Notes under the pieces: model-generated
Told to the model about the DNA's origin: nothing
The model's database searches: none
What the model saw: only the letters and a program-made list of their open reading frames with translations
Assembly: GCF_001941425.1 (NCBI RefSeq)
Contig: NZ_CP009244.1
Coordinates: 868,001-932,000, forward strand
DNA length: 64,000 nt
Source: Corynebacterium ammoniagenes DSM 20306
Lineage (GTDB): Bacteria; Actinomycetota; Actinomycetes; Mycobacteriales; Mycobacteriaceae
Direction of reading: 5' to 3'
Shown here: piece by piece, positions 45,584 to 53,836 of the stretch
Layout: each line of letters starts with the position of its first letter
Position numbering within the stretch: the first letter of the stretch is position 1
Position numbers and translations under genes: made by a program

Positions 45584-47752
45584 TCATGACGCTATAGTCG
45601 TGATAGCGCATGGAGCGATAGTCCCTTGATGGCGTGCGTAGCACCTTATTGAATAGTTTGAGAGATGTGTTTGGCCTGAAAGATCGAAAGCCATTGATTC
45701 ACTACGTGAATATGCTACACGCTGAACAGCTTTTCCATCCTTTAGAAGATAGAATGCGAATTCTAGCGAAGCTGGTCGCGAAACCTCTGGGTGTGCCTCC
45801 ACGAAAATCCTATTTTCTGCAACTCGAACTTGGGGGTTCAAGACTACAGGTGGTTTGCTGAAAAGCGATGGTGTTTTTAAGTGGGGGAGAGCATCAGAGG
45901 CATGGAGCCCTGCAATAGAACTATTGACATTCTTACCCCTATTGCAGGTATGGATAATCCTAATTCCAGGTAATGAAGACGGACTATATATGTCCCTAGC
46001 TGACATCATCCGAGCCAACGTCAAATTGGGATTTAAAGTCTTTTGTACAAGCGCATCAAGTACGCTCCTGTGTACCGCTCTTAACTCATCGTGGTATTCA
46101 GGAAAAGCATCTTCGAGTTCGATTGCAACCGTTCGGCACAGGCTGATTAACGCAGAATTTTTATCTGAAGGGAATTTCTCTTGAAAAGCTCCTCGGAATT
46201 TGATGTCTTTAATTGTCGGTTTGTGCTCGGCTAGAGATCGAAAGTGCGAATCGAGAATATCAAGTTGTCTGGGAATGACGGTGTGATTGTCGTTAGACAG
46301 GAGATCTGTTGCTTCGGGGTCTTCAAAAGGAAAACTAAGTAGTGATGGTTCGGTAGTTGCAAAGATTTGGCGTGCGATCTTATAGTTTCGCAGCTCAGAG
46401 GGGGCATGTTTTGCTGCTGCAGCATAGAAGTAGGAGTTGGAGAGTGGTTGGAAAGTTAACAGGTTGGTAGTTGCAGAAAATTTGGCGTGGCCAAAATGAG
46501 TGCGATTTCTGGAATGTTGATAGTAACTTGGCATTAGAGTGTCAAATGATTCCGATTTAAGCCAAGGCTGAATTTTTTCAAGGGCAGAATCCACATATTG
46601 GCCAAAGGACTTGTCGACGACCGCATTATGGATGAACCAATCTTGGAACTGAGCATACGGGGCTTTATCGTCAGTTCCCGTTTTGGAACAATAGTTTTGG
46701 ACTTGTTTTACGAGACTTAGAAAGCCCGCCCCCTTGAGTGGTTCACCTCCACCACCGCGTAAAGAGACTTCTGGAGACGAAAAAATCGTGTGGTGAGACG
46801 CGGCTGGAAAAGCGTATGAAAAATTGGAGGATAGGGGCTGTGAAATTCGAAGGCCCTCTTCAAGGCTTGTCTTCAAATTGGATGCTGAGCGTGGCGGAAG
46901 CCAATTCAGACCAAAGCGTTTTCCCAAGGCATAGCTAATAAAAAAATCTTCTTCAAACACCTTGTAACTGTATTTACTTTTGTAGTTTCTAGGGTCATTG
47001 GAACGGATAGAAAATATGTCTCCAGCTCCCGCAGCTAGAACGAGCCCCAAAACCGCGCGAGAATCAACGCCGCCGGACAAAAGTAGCGAATGGGAACATC
47101 TAGTATTAGAGGCGAGTCGATGAAGGGTTCTGGTTACGAATTCAATTCCTTTGTCTAAAAGAGCGGTCGAATCGGTAGAGTCAGAACCGAGTAATGAATC
47201 TCGCTCAATAATATTTACTTCAGATTCTTTAACGTGAATTGCTAGGTGAGGAGGGAGTAGCTTAATTTCGACGGCGGATGTCTGCCAGGCGAGTGGATTG
47301 GAGAAGCGAGTATCTTTGGTAATAATCGTAGTGATGTAAGCTTCCAAATCTAGTGTCGGCTGGACTCCATTTCTCATCAATTCGTAGGCAACTCCATGGA
47401 AAGAATCTGAAACAATAAGGCTCTTGCCCGGGATATGAGAATAGAAAATTGGAGAGTAACCGTACTCATCATTGCAGACGACATATTCAGCACTCTTTAA
47501 TTCTTTCGTTGAAGTTCGTTCCGCGACTGCAGTCCATTCACCAATAGCTGGAGCAAATTCTGACAGACTTACTTGTGGCGATACGGGGTGAGAGAAATCT
47601 AAGTCGATGTCGAACTCGGGGGCGACGGCTTTGCCAGATAGGTTACATACGACAAATTGGTTCGCTGCAAGAGAGCTATTGCTATCGTACTCAATGCGGT
47701 GTGCAAGAGTTTCAATATTGATTGAGTGTGCGGAGAGGCCGATTTGAGACAT
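45584..47752 (-). CDS. Asparagine-synthetase-like protein, glutaminase Cys absent (copy 1)
   Basis: A 722-residue protein, paralogue of that at 49673. Residues 1-200 resemble a degenerate class II amidotransferase fold (GEWTAVAE, YSPIFYSHIPGKSLIVSDSF) but there is no N-terminal Cys nucleophile. The PP-loop SLLLSGGVDSRAV lies near 225 and RGGGGEPLKG near 331, as in AsnB-like adenylating enzymes. The last 80 residues form a beta-sandwich-like module (FAFYLLKDGKAVQRVAYSRSESMAF). AsnB-type domains activate a carboxylate as acyl-AMP; without glutaminase activity the acceptor is presumably free ammonia, an amine or a sugar hydroxyl. Last gene of the minus-strand export operon. Confidence 0.8.
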   Translation of the reverse strand: MSQIGLSAHSINIETLAHRIEYDSNSSLAANQFVVCNLSGKAVAPEFDIDLDFSHPVSPQVSLSEFAPAIGEWTAVAERTSTKELKSAEYVVCNDEYGYSPIFYSHIPGKSLIVSDSFHGVAYELMRNGVQPTLDLEAYITTIITKDTRFSNPLAWQTSAVEIKLLPPHLAIHVKESEVNIIERDSLLGSDSTDSTALLDKGIEFVTRTLHRLASNTRCSHSLLLSGGVDSRAVLGLVLAAGAGDIFSIRSNDPRNYKSKYSYKVFEEDFFISYALGKRFGLNWLPPRSASNLKTSLEEGLRISQPLSSNFSYAFPAASHHTIFSSPEVSLRGGGGEPLKGAGFLSLVKQVQNYCSKTGTDDKAPYAQFQDWFIHNAVVDKSFGQYVDSALEKIQPWLKSESFDTLMPSYYQHSRNRTHFGHAKFSATTNLLTFQPLSNSYFYAAAAKHAPSELRNYKIARQIFATTEPSLLSFPFEDPEATDLLSNDNHTVIPRQLDILDSHFRSLAEHKPTIKDIKFRGAFQEKFPSDKNSALISLCRTVAIELEDAFPEYHDELRAVHRSVLDALVQKTLNPNLTLARMMSARDIYSPSSLPGIRIIHTCNRGKNVNSSIAGLHASDALPHLKTPSLFSKPPVVLNPQVRVAENRIFVEAHPEVSRPASLEFAFYLLKDGKAVQRVAYSRSESMAFDLSGQTHLSNYSIRCYARHQGTIAPCAITTIAS

Positions 47753-47833
47753 TGGTTGATTCCTTAGTGTTTAAAAGCTCGCGCACTACCTCAGGTCATG
47801 ATTGTCGCGATATTCGTAAACCTAGTTTTCTAA

Positions 47834-48664
47834 TTAACTCGTCGAATTCTTGTAGGCTTGATACTCTGATTCGAGAAAAATCTGAGGTTCGGAGTACCGC
47901 CGCAAAGCTGTATTAATAACGTGTTGTGCACCGGCTTCATTGCCTACTGACAACCTCTTTGTCCATAGGTTATAACTTCGCAAGATCTTTTTTGGATTCC
48001 CATCTGCGATGACGCGTCCCTCGTGCAGCCAGATAACACGTGTGCAGTGTTTTTGAATAGTGCTAGCGGAATGAGAGACTATAAAAACGGTACCTGCATC
48101 GTCTAAGAAGGTTTTCATTCGTTTGCGAGCCTTTTCTGCAAAAGTAGCGTCACCAGTTGAAAGAGCTTCGTCGACCATTAGAATTTCTCGTTTGACCGCG
48201 GTGGCGATTGAGAACTTTAACCGAGATTTCATACCCGAAGAATAAGTTTCCATAGGACGATTTGCTGCGTCAGAGAGCTCCGCCCATTCGAGAACAGGAT
48301 CGATCAATTGGGCAACCTCATCTTTCTGCAGTCCCATTGCGAGAAGCCCAATCTTTGCGTTTTCACGTCCAGTAAGTTTAGGTTGGAGCGCTGCTGATAC
48401 CCCAAGCAGAGTGGGTTCGGTCGATACTCGAACTAAGCCACTCGATGCTGTCTCATTTCCAGCGATTATATTGAGAAGTGTACTTTTGCCAGAACCATTC
48501 TTGCCCAAAATTCCGACGCATTCGCCTGAATAAGCAACGAATGAAACGTCCTTGAGTGCCTCGACTGACTTTGGTCGACGGGAGAAGATGGACTTATTTT
48601 TTCCAAATACTGTGTAAGTCTTCGATATACCTCGGGCTACGACGACAACGTTATCGGACCGCAA
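47834..48664 (-). CDS. ABC transporter ATPase for polysaccharide export (Wzt/TagH-like)
   Basis: A 276-residue ATPase. Walker A GILGKNGSGKST, a YSSGMKSRLKFSIA signature loop typical of the polysaccharide/teichoic acid subfamily, Walker B REILMVDEALSTGD and the switch His in IVSHSAS are present. There is no C-terminal carbohydrate-binding domain. The start TTG 48664 is chosen because AGGAGAG sits five bases upstream; it overlaps the permease stop by 14 bases. In-frame ATG 48682 is an alternative. With the permease it would export a lipid-linked glycan. Confidence 0.9.
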   Translation of the reverse strand: MRSDNVVVVARGISKTYTVFGKNKSIFSRRPKSVEALKDVSFVAYSGECVGILGKNGSGKSTLLNIIAGNETASSGLVRVSTEPTLLGVSAALQPKLTGRENAKIGLLAMGLQKDEVAQLIDPVLEWAELSDAANRPMETYSSGMKSRLKFSIATAVKREILMVDEALSTGDATFAEKARKRMKTFLDDAGTVFIVSHSASTIQKHCTRVIWLHEGRVIADGNPKKILRSYNLWTKRLSVGNEAGAQHVINTALRRYSEPQIFLESEYQAYKNSTS

Positions 48665-49592
48665 CGTATCTCTCCTCAGCATGCCAGAAGTAGACGAACC
48701 CAATGACTGCGACGGCAAGTGACCAAGTCGATATGTAGACCCAGACACTTAGACTCGGAAGAACTCCATCCATAACGCAGGTGCGCGCGGCCATGAGAAA
48801 TTGGTAGATGGGATTTAGCTCAACCAAGGTGGTGAGAAGTGGGTGAGTTTCAAAACGTTCAATGGTAAAAAATATGCCTGAGGTAAAGAAAAGAGCACGG
48901 TTCACGAGGCTGAGAATCTTAGTTATATCCGGGAAGAAAGCGCTTGCTCGGGCTGCGAAACAGATGCAACCGAATGCGAACAGATGCGTTAGAAAATAGA
49001 TAGGTAAAATTCCGACTACTGAAAAACTAACTCCCTTTTCCCATTGAAAGGCGATAGCTCCGACTATAGCGACGGCTGCAGGGACTATGTGGTCTAAAAA
49101 TTGCCGAAGAATTAGCGATACTGCAAGAGAAACTTTTGGAAAATTGAAAGAGTTAATTAGATTTCGCGAGCGTTGAATGAGATTACCGCCGGTTGTAATA
49201 CCATCGGTGAAGAACCCGAAGAAAATGACGCCGATCATCAAAAAACCGAGGAAGTTGTCCATGCCTCGGCTAACTTTCAGAATCAAACCAAAGACTAAGG
49301 CATAAACCGCGATCCGAAACAAGGGATCAAATAATACCCACGCCCTACCTAGATAGGTGCCATGCCCAGAAGATAGAGACTTGGACTTGGCTTCGGCCCA
49401 GATAAAGTGACGCCGTTCCCAAAGCCTTCTTAGATAGTTGGCGATGTTCTCCCTGGCGTGTAATCGTTGGAGCTGTGTATCGTCAACTATGACGATATCG
49501 ACCGCGGAATCTGGGGGAGTATTTGTTGATTGCGGTTGCTGACTAGCACGCCAGCCCTCAGGGACTTTTGGTTGTTGGTTTATATCGCTCAT
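48651..49592 (-). CDS. ABC-2 type polysaccharide export permease (Wzm/TagG-like)
   Basis: A 313-residue permease with a long polar N-terminus (residues 1-80) and six hydrophobic segments. YLGRAWVLFDPLFRIAVYALVFGLI, SRNLINSFNFPKVSLAVS and the late FTSGIFFTIERF...LVELNPIYQFLMAAR are standard for O-antigen, teichoic acid and galactan exporters. It is coupled to the ATPase gene by overlap. Corynebacteria carry a separate galactan exporter, so this is probably a second system specific to the island's polymer. Confidence 0.92.
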   Translation of the reverse strand: MSDINQQPKVPEGWRASQQPQSTNTPPDSAVDIVIVDDTQLQRLHARENIANYLRRLWERRHFIWAEAKSKSLSSGHGTYLGRAWVLFDPLFRIAVYALVFGLILKVSRGMDNFLGFLMIGVIFFGFFTDGITTGGNLIQRSRNLINSFNFPKVSLAVSLILRQFLDHIVPAAVAIVGAIAFQWEKGVSFSVVGILPIYFLTHLFAFGCICFAARASAFFPDITKILSLVNRALFFTSGIFFTIERFETHPLLTTLVELNPIYQFLMAARTCVMDGVLPSLSVWVYISTWSLAVAVIGFVYFWHAEERYVAVR

Positions 49593-49672
49593 TTATGGCA
49601 ACTTTCCTTCACCGCTAGATTCGCACCAAATCTGGCTACTTGCCAGGTCAGTTTAGCGATTGTACTCTCACT

Positions 49673-51829
49673 TTAGTCAATCAGAATTTCATTTGTCTTA
49701 AGGCCATGACTCGTGCGGTGAGAGTCGTTTGGTCGATAGAAAACTTGAGCAAAGTAGCTTCCAGGCCCATCTAGTGAGAAGGTGAATTCGGTTTCTTTGG
49801 AATACCAGGCCTTGTCGATTCGACGATTATTTTTGTAAAAGTAAACTGCGAACTCGCCAAGAGGGGAGGGCCTTTGGGAAAGATCGAGGGTAACAGTAGC
49901 AATACCATTTAGAGCTGACATGGTCGGGATAAACTCGGGGATTGGCTGATTATGCCAGCCGTCTTGAACTCGAACTGGGAACTCAATTCTCACCTTTGAG
50001 ATTGTCGTGCCAAAATCGCTTTCCGGATCCGAAGTAAATAATTCGATGTGATTACCTGGGGGCAAACTAGGCATAAACACATCGAGTGCGGACGCGACCT
50101 TAGTGCTCAGAGACAGTGCTTTTGAGACATTTCCGCGAGCTTGCTCAAAGGCACGAGAGTTGATGCGTCTAACTGCCTTCTGCTGTTCGAAACCAGTGAA
50201 GTCCTCGAGGAGCTTCATGCTTTGAGCGGTAAATAATGTGGCTGCTTCGATTTTGTTGAATGGGGCAGTGACTAGGCGCTCGTCGGCACTCCAGCCTTGG
50301 CGTGGAGTAGAGCTGCTGCGAGTACTTTTGAGCTTATCCATTTGCGCTTTCCAAGAGCTGTCGGACAGTTGCACATCCCGAGCTGTGTCATTGGCGATGA
50401 TACGGGTTGAATCATCGTTCTCGAACGGAAATGCGAGGAGCGTAGGATCATTTAAATTGTAGAGGTCACGAACGATTTTCCCATCTTTTCTCTTTTCGAG
50501 CCCAAGCAGTTCGCTAGCTTGAGTGAAGTAATGGTTCGACAACGGATGGAAAGCATAATTATTTGTGCTTCCAGACTGTCTTACATGACCAAAGTGCGTT
50601 CGGTTCCTGGTGCGCCGATAGAGCTCATTCAATTTTTCTAACATTGACTTTCCCGGGGCAGACTTAAAAGTGTCTGTCATGTATTCCTGGATGAGCGGAT
50701 GTTCGTGCTTTAGTATCGGGAGCTTAGATATATACCAATCGACAAAGCGTAGTTCCTCTGACAAGGTACACGGGCGTCCGTCGATTTGCGAAGCAATTTT
50801 CTCACCAGTAAGGGTAGTGCGAAGTAGCTCTCCACCGCCACCTCTAAACGTGATTTTAAGGTCAGAATGCACGGTGTGGCCCGGTGGGGCAGAAAAGGAG
50901 TGCGAAAAGTTTGATTTATAGGATTGGTGGAAGTTGAGAGAATCGCGGAAATCGAACTGAAGAAACTCCCGCTCACCGACTGTGGACCACTCTAAGTTGA
51001 GACTGTTGCGAATCGCGTCGGCAATCGCAATATCCCGCTCGACTACATCGCGAGTGCTCTGATTTCTCCAGGTCCTTGGGTCGACTGACGAGACACGAAA
51101 CTCATCTACGAACCCTGAGGAGGTAATCAAAGACAAAACCAGCCGGGAATCTACGCCGCCGGAGAGAGAGATTGACTTCTGAAGCCCTTCGACCTTATTT
51201 AATTGTTCGATCGCGCCTCTTACGAGTTGGGAGCCTCTCTCCAAGAGCTCTTTGTAATTGTACTTTTTTGATTGTGAAAGAGCCGAGCGATTAATGATCT
51301 CCATTCCAGATTCACAAATATGTAGAGCCTCATCAATACCTAAAATCCGGACGTCAGCCGACATGGTTCTATGAACACTTGGATTGTCGAAATGCGGATG
51401 AGCAGGAAAAAGCGTGGCAACGTAATGCGCGAAATCGAGTTCCGGAACAGCGCCAAAATATTTCATTCCGTGAATTGCTCCCATGAAAGTGTCGGCAACA
51501 ACGATCCGGTCATTAAGCTGCGCATAGAAGACAGGGCAATACCCTGCGGTGTCCCCAAATACCAAGTATTCACTACCGTTCGCCGATTTGCTCTCTCCAA
51601 TGGCCATCCATTCTCCGAGAGCATCGTGGAAATCGGAGATTAAGAGGGGTTGGTGCAAAATGGTAGGAAGGATTGACTCAATGGCGAAGCTCTCACCGAC
51701 CGCAAGCCCGGAGATTCGTGAGATGCGATACGATCCTAGAGCTTGGGCAGATGGCCGCTGTGTTATAGATGAGGCTCCTTCGCTGAGCTGGAAGCTTGCA
51801 AAGTCGGCTGCCCTAAAGAGCTCCTGCAT
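49673..51829 (-). CDS. Asparagine-synthetase-like protein, glutaminase Cys absent (copy 2)
   Basis: A 718-residue paralogue of the protein at 45584 with the same order: degenerate amidotransferase-like N-terminus (LGEWMAIGESK, YCPVFYAQLNDRIVVADTF), PP-loop SISLSGGVDSRLV near 222, RGGGGELLR near 328, and a C-terminal beta module (FAVYFYKNNRRIDKAWYSKETEFTF). ATG 51829 is chosen because AAGGGAA precedes it; GTG 51850 is upstream. The PP-loop ends in Arg where classical AsnB has Ser. Two divergent copies flanking an exporter suggest two ATP-dependent acylation or amidation steps on the polymer, which is inference. Confidence 0.8.
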   Translation of the reverse strand: MQELFRAADFASFQLSEGASSITQRPSAQALGSYRISRISGLAVGESFAIESILPTILHQPLLISDFHDALGEWMAIGESKSANGSEYLVFGDTAGYCPVFYAQLNDRIVVADTFMGAIHGMKYFGAVPELDFAHYVATLFPAHPHFDNPSVHRTMSADVRILGIDEALHICESGMEIINRSALSQSKKYNYKELLERGSQLVRGAIEQLNKVEGLQKSISLSGGVDSRLVLSLITSSGFVDEFRVSSVDPRTWRNQSTRDVVERDIAIADAIRNSLNLEWSTVGEREFLQFDFRDSLNFHQSYKSNFSHSFSAPPGHTVHSDLKITFRGGGGELLRTTLTGEKIASQIDGRPCTLSEELRFVDWYISKLPILKHEHPLIQEYMTDTFKSAPGKSMLEKLNELYRRTRNRTHFGHVRQSGSTNNYAFHPLSNHYFTQASELLGLEKRKDGKIVRDLYNLNDPTLLAFPFENDDSTRIIANDTARDVQLSDSSWKAQMDKLKSTRSSSTPRQGWSADERLVTAPFNKIEAATLFTAQSMKLLEDFTGFEQQKAVRRINSRAFEQARGNVSKALSLSTKVASALDVFMPSLPPGNHIELFTSDPESDFGTTISKVRIEFPVRVQDGWHNQPIPEFIPTMSALNGIATVTLDLSQRPSPLGEFAVYFYKNNRRIDKAWYSKETEFTFSLDGPGSYFAQVFYRPNDSHRTSHGLKTNEILID

Positions 51830-51856
51830 GTTGTGTGATTCCCTTGGCACAGATGG

Positions 51857-52756
51857 TTAACTAAATGATTTAATGTATTTTTGCGATCGAGACGAAATGT
51901 CTGAGGCAGTACTCGTGACATCTGCGTCTTGCAGGGATGTAATGGAATTCCAATTTCCATTACTTGAGATCACTTGCCGGAAAATTTCTGACAGGATCCT
52001 ACCTGGTGCAGGTTTATGGCCGAGTCCCCATTTACCAGCGAAAAGAGCCGTTTTTGATCTATTCTCCTGAGTAGCCTCCAAAAACGGCAGTAGATGACGT
52101 GGCACATGAGTTCGGTCTCCAAGATTCTGAACGTAAATTATGTGATTGCGAAAATCTTTTCGATAGCTATCTATTATGCTGTGGTGAAATGGAGCCTTTT
52201 CAATAGGTAATCCGCGCCAAGCAGCATTAAGGTAAGAGTCGACAGCGCGTGGACTGTACTTTGAGATATCAGTCTGGGGGTTCATTGAAATTGCCCAAGA
52301 ACCCGGAAATAGTCGTGAGTAGTATAACGCTGCAAATCCGCCACCGGAGGGGCCGAAAAAAACCAAGTGTTCATGGGATCGAAAATTGGTGAGAACTTTG
52401 CTTAGCGCTTTCGGTAAATCGTCCTGCAGTCTCCGCAGGGTATCGCCAGCGTACCAGCCTAAATTGGTATTCATTTCGAGAACTGGATCTGAGACAAATA
52501 TGAGATTGCACTTAAGATTTTGCGTGATTGTAAGACCTTGGAAAACTGGATAAGTATTAACTCGTGGAGGGACAGCAGCATGGAACAAAACTAGCGTTGT
52601 CTTAGCATCTTTGTTTTCAACGTAAAAATCGAGATTTCCGGACCCATATTTGATGCTGTGGATACCAGGTTGGCTGGCTTCTATCGTGAGTGCGTTCAGA
52701 GACGGATGCGTAAAGTGGTTAATATCGTATCGTGAAAGCGCGCGTTCAAAGGCCAT
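51857..52756 (-). CDS. Alpha/beta-hydrolase-like protein of the glycan island
   Basis: A 299-residue protein. TLVLFHAAVPPR after a beta strand, then HLVFFGPSGGGFAALYYSRLFPGSWAISMNPQ places a nucleophile Ser in G-x-S-x-G near residue 136, and GLGHKPAP near 252 offers a late His. It has neither signal peptide nor membrane span, so a cytoplasmic esterase or acyltransferase acting on the glycan precursor or an acyl intermediate is plausible. First gene of the five-gene minus-strand operon, 27 bases ahead of the second asparagine-synthetase-like gene. Confidence 0.75.
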   Translation of the reverse strand: MAFERALSRYDINHFTHPSLNALTIEASQPGIHSIKYGSGNLDFYVENKDAKTTLVLFHAAVPPRVNTYPVFQGLTITQNLKCNLIFVSDPVLEMNTNLGWYAGDTLRRLQDDLPKALSKVLTNFRSHEHLVFFGPSGGGFAALYYSRLFPGSWAISMNPQTDISKYSPRAVDSYLNAAWRGLPIEKAPFHHSIIDSYRKDFRNHIIYVQNLGDRTHVPRHLLPFLEATQENRSKTALFAGKWGLGHKPAPGRILSEIFRQVISSNGNWNSITSLQDADVTSTASDISSRSQKYIKSFS

Positions 52757-52868
52757 AGGGAATAATCATATCAGTGCTTTGATGTGCCGCAGTGCTTCCT
52801 GTGTGGCTATTTCTCCTATTCTCGTCGGTTGATATATTTTATCTGACTTGGGCTAGTATTCTTTCGAT

Positions 52869-53594
52869 ATGCCTATTCCAATATCAATCTATGGATCTTG
52901 TGTGACGCGTGATATCGTGCGTGTTACTGGGGATAAATTTAAATGCGAAGAGTATGTAGCACGGCAGAGCTGGATAAGCGCCCTCAGTCATCCTCAGAAA
53001 GTTCCCGCAGGAATTAATTTGACCGGGTTCCGTCTAAAAAGCCTAATCGGAGACATTGAATCTAACGGGTTTACACGATTAAAGGCAGCTGCGAAATCTA
53101 GCGCGGCGCTAGTAATTGATCTGGCTAGTGATAGGCATGGTGTCTGGGACCTCGAGAATGGTTCTTTTTTATCAAATCTAGCGTCGTTAAAAAAGCAGAA
53201 AGTTTTAAGGCGATTTCCTAATGCTCGGTTAGTTTCATTTGGTTCTACCGAACACCTGGCACTTTTTAGCCACGCGGTGGAAAGAGGTAAGCAAGAGCTG
53301 GAAGAGGCCGGCCTGTTTTCGAGATCCCTGATACTCAAAATACCGTTTACTAGTCTGAGCATTGACGGTGAACGGATTGAGACTAAACGAGGGCCAACCC
53401 CTCGACAGATTCGTGCAGCATATGAGCCGTACTACCAAATATTCAAACAGAATGGATTTCGTTTTCTACCTAACCTGCCCGACGAACTCGCGGTTTCAAC
53501 TCCAGAACACGATTGGGGGCCAGGGATAAACCACTTCGTCGATGAAGCCTACTATTGGTGGGGATCTGAGATAGAGAAGTTTGTGTCTTCCTAG
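52869..53594 (+). CDS. DUF6270-like (SGNH-type) protein
   Basis: A 241-residue protein opening with ISIYGSCVTRDIVRV, the G-S-C-V-x-R-D block characteristic of DUF6270, followed by EYVARQSWISAL and, late, EHDWGPGINHFVDEAYYW with a D...H pair. DUF6270 resembles SGNH hydrolases and occurs in capsule and teichoic acid clusters; it may add or remove acyl groups. Divergent from the alpha/beta hydrolase gene, with a 112-base shared promoter gap. Confidence 0.75.
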   Translation: MPIPISIYGSCVTRDIVRVTGDKFKCEEYVARQSWISALSHPQKVPAGINLTGFRLKSLIGDIESNGFTRLKAAAKSSAALVIDLASDRHGVWDLENGSFLSNLASLKKQKVLRRFPNARLVSFGSTEHLALFSHAVERGKQELEEAGLFSRSLILKIPFTSLSIDGERIETKRGPTPRQIRAAYEPYYQIFKQNGFRFLPNLPDELAVSTPEHDWGPGINHFVDEAYYWWGSEIEKFVSS

Positions 53595-53836
53595 CAAACG
53601 TAAGATGAGTCTTAGTACGCTTTAGACTTGTGCAGAAGCTACATTTTAGTAACTGTAGATAAGTGTTCTCAATTTATGCGACTTGGCTGAAACTTGACGG
53701 TTTTCGGTTTGCCCAATGGCCGCATCAATATTTCTTTTTCCAGTTTGGTTCCTCTGCTGTGCACTCGGCGTGAGCGTTTAGGTAATATCGGCAGTCTGAC
53801 CGAGCTAAAAGCTATAGCCTAACAAGGACTTTTACC

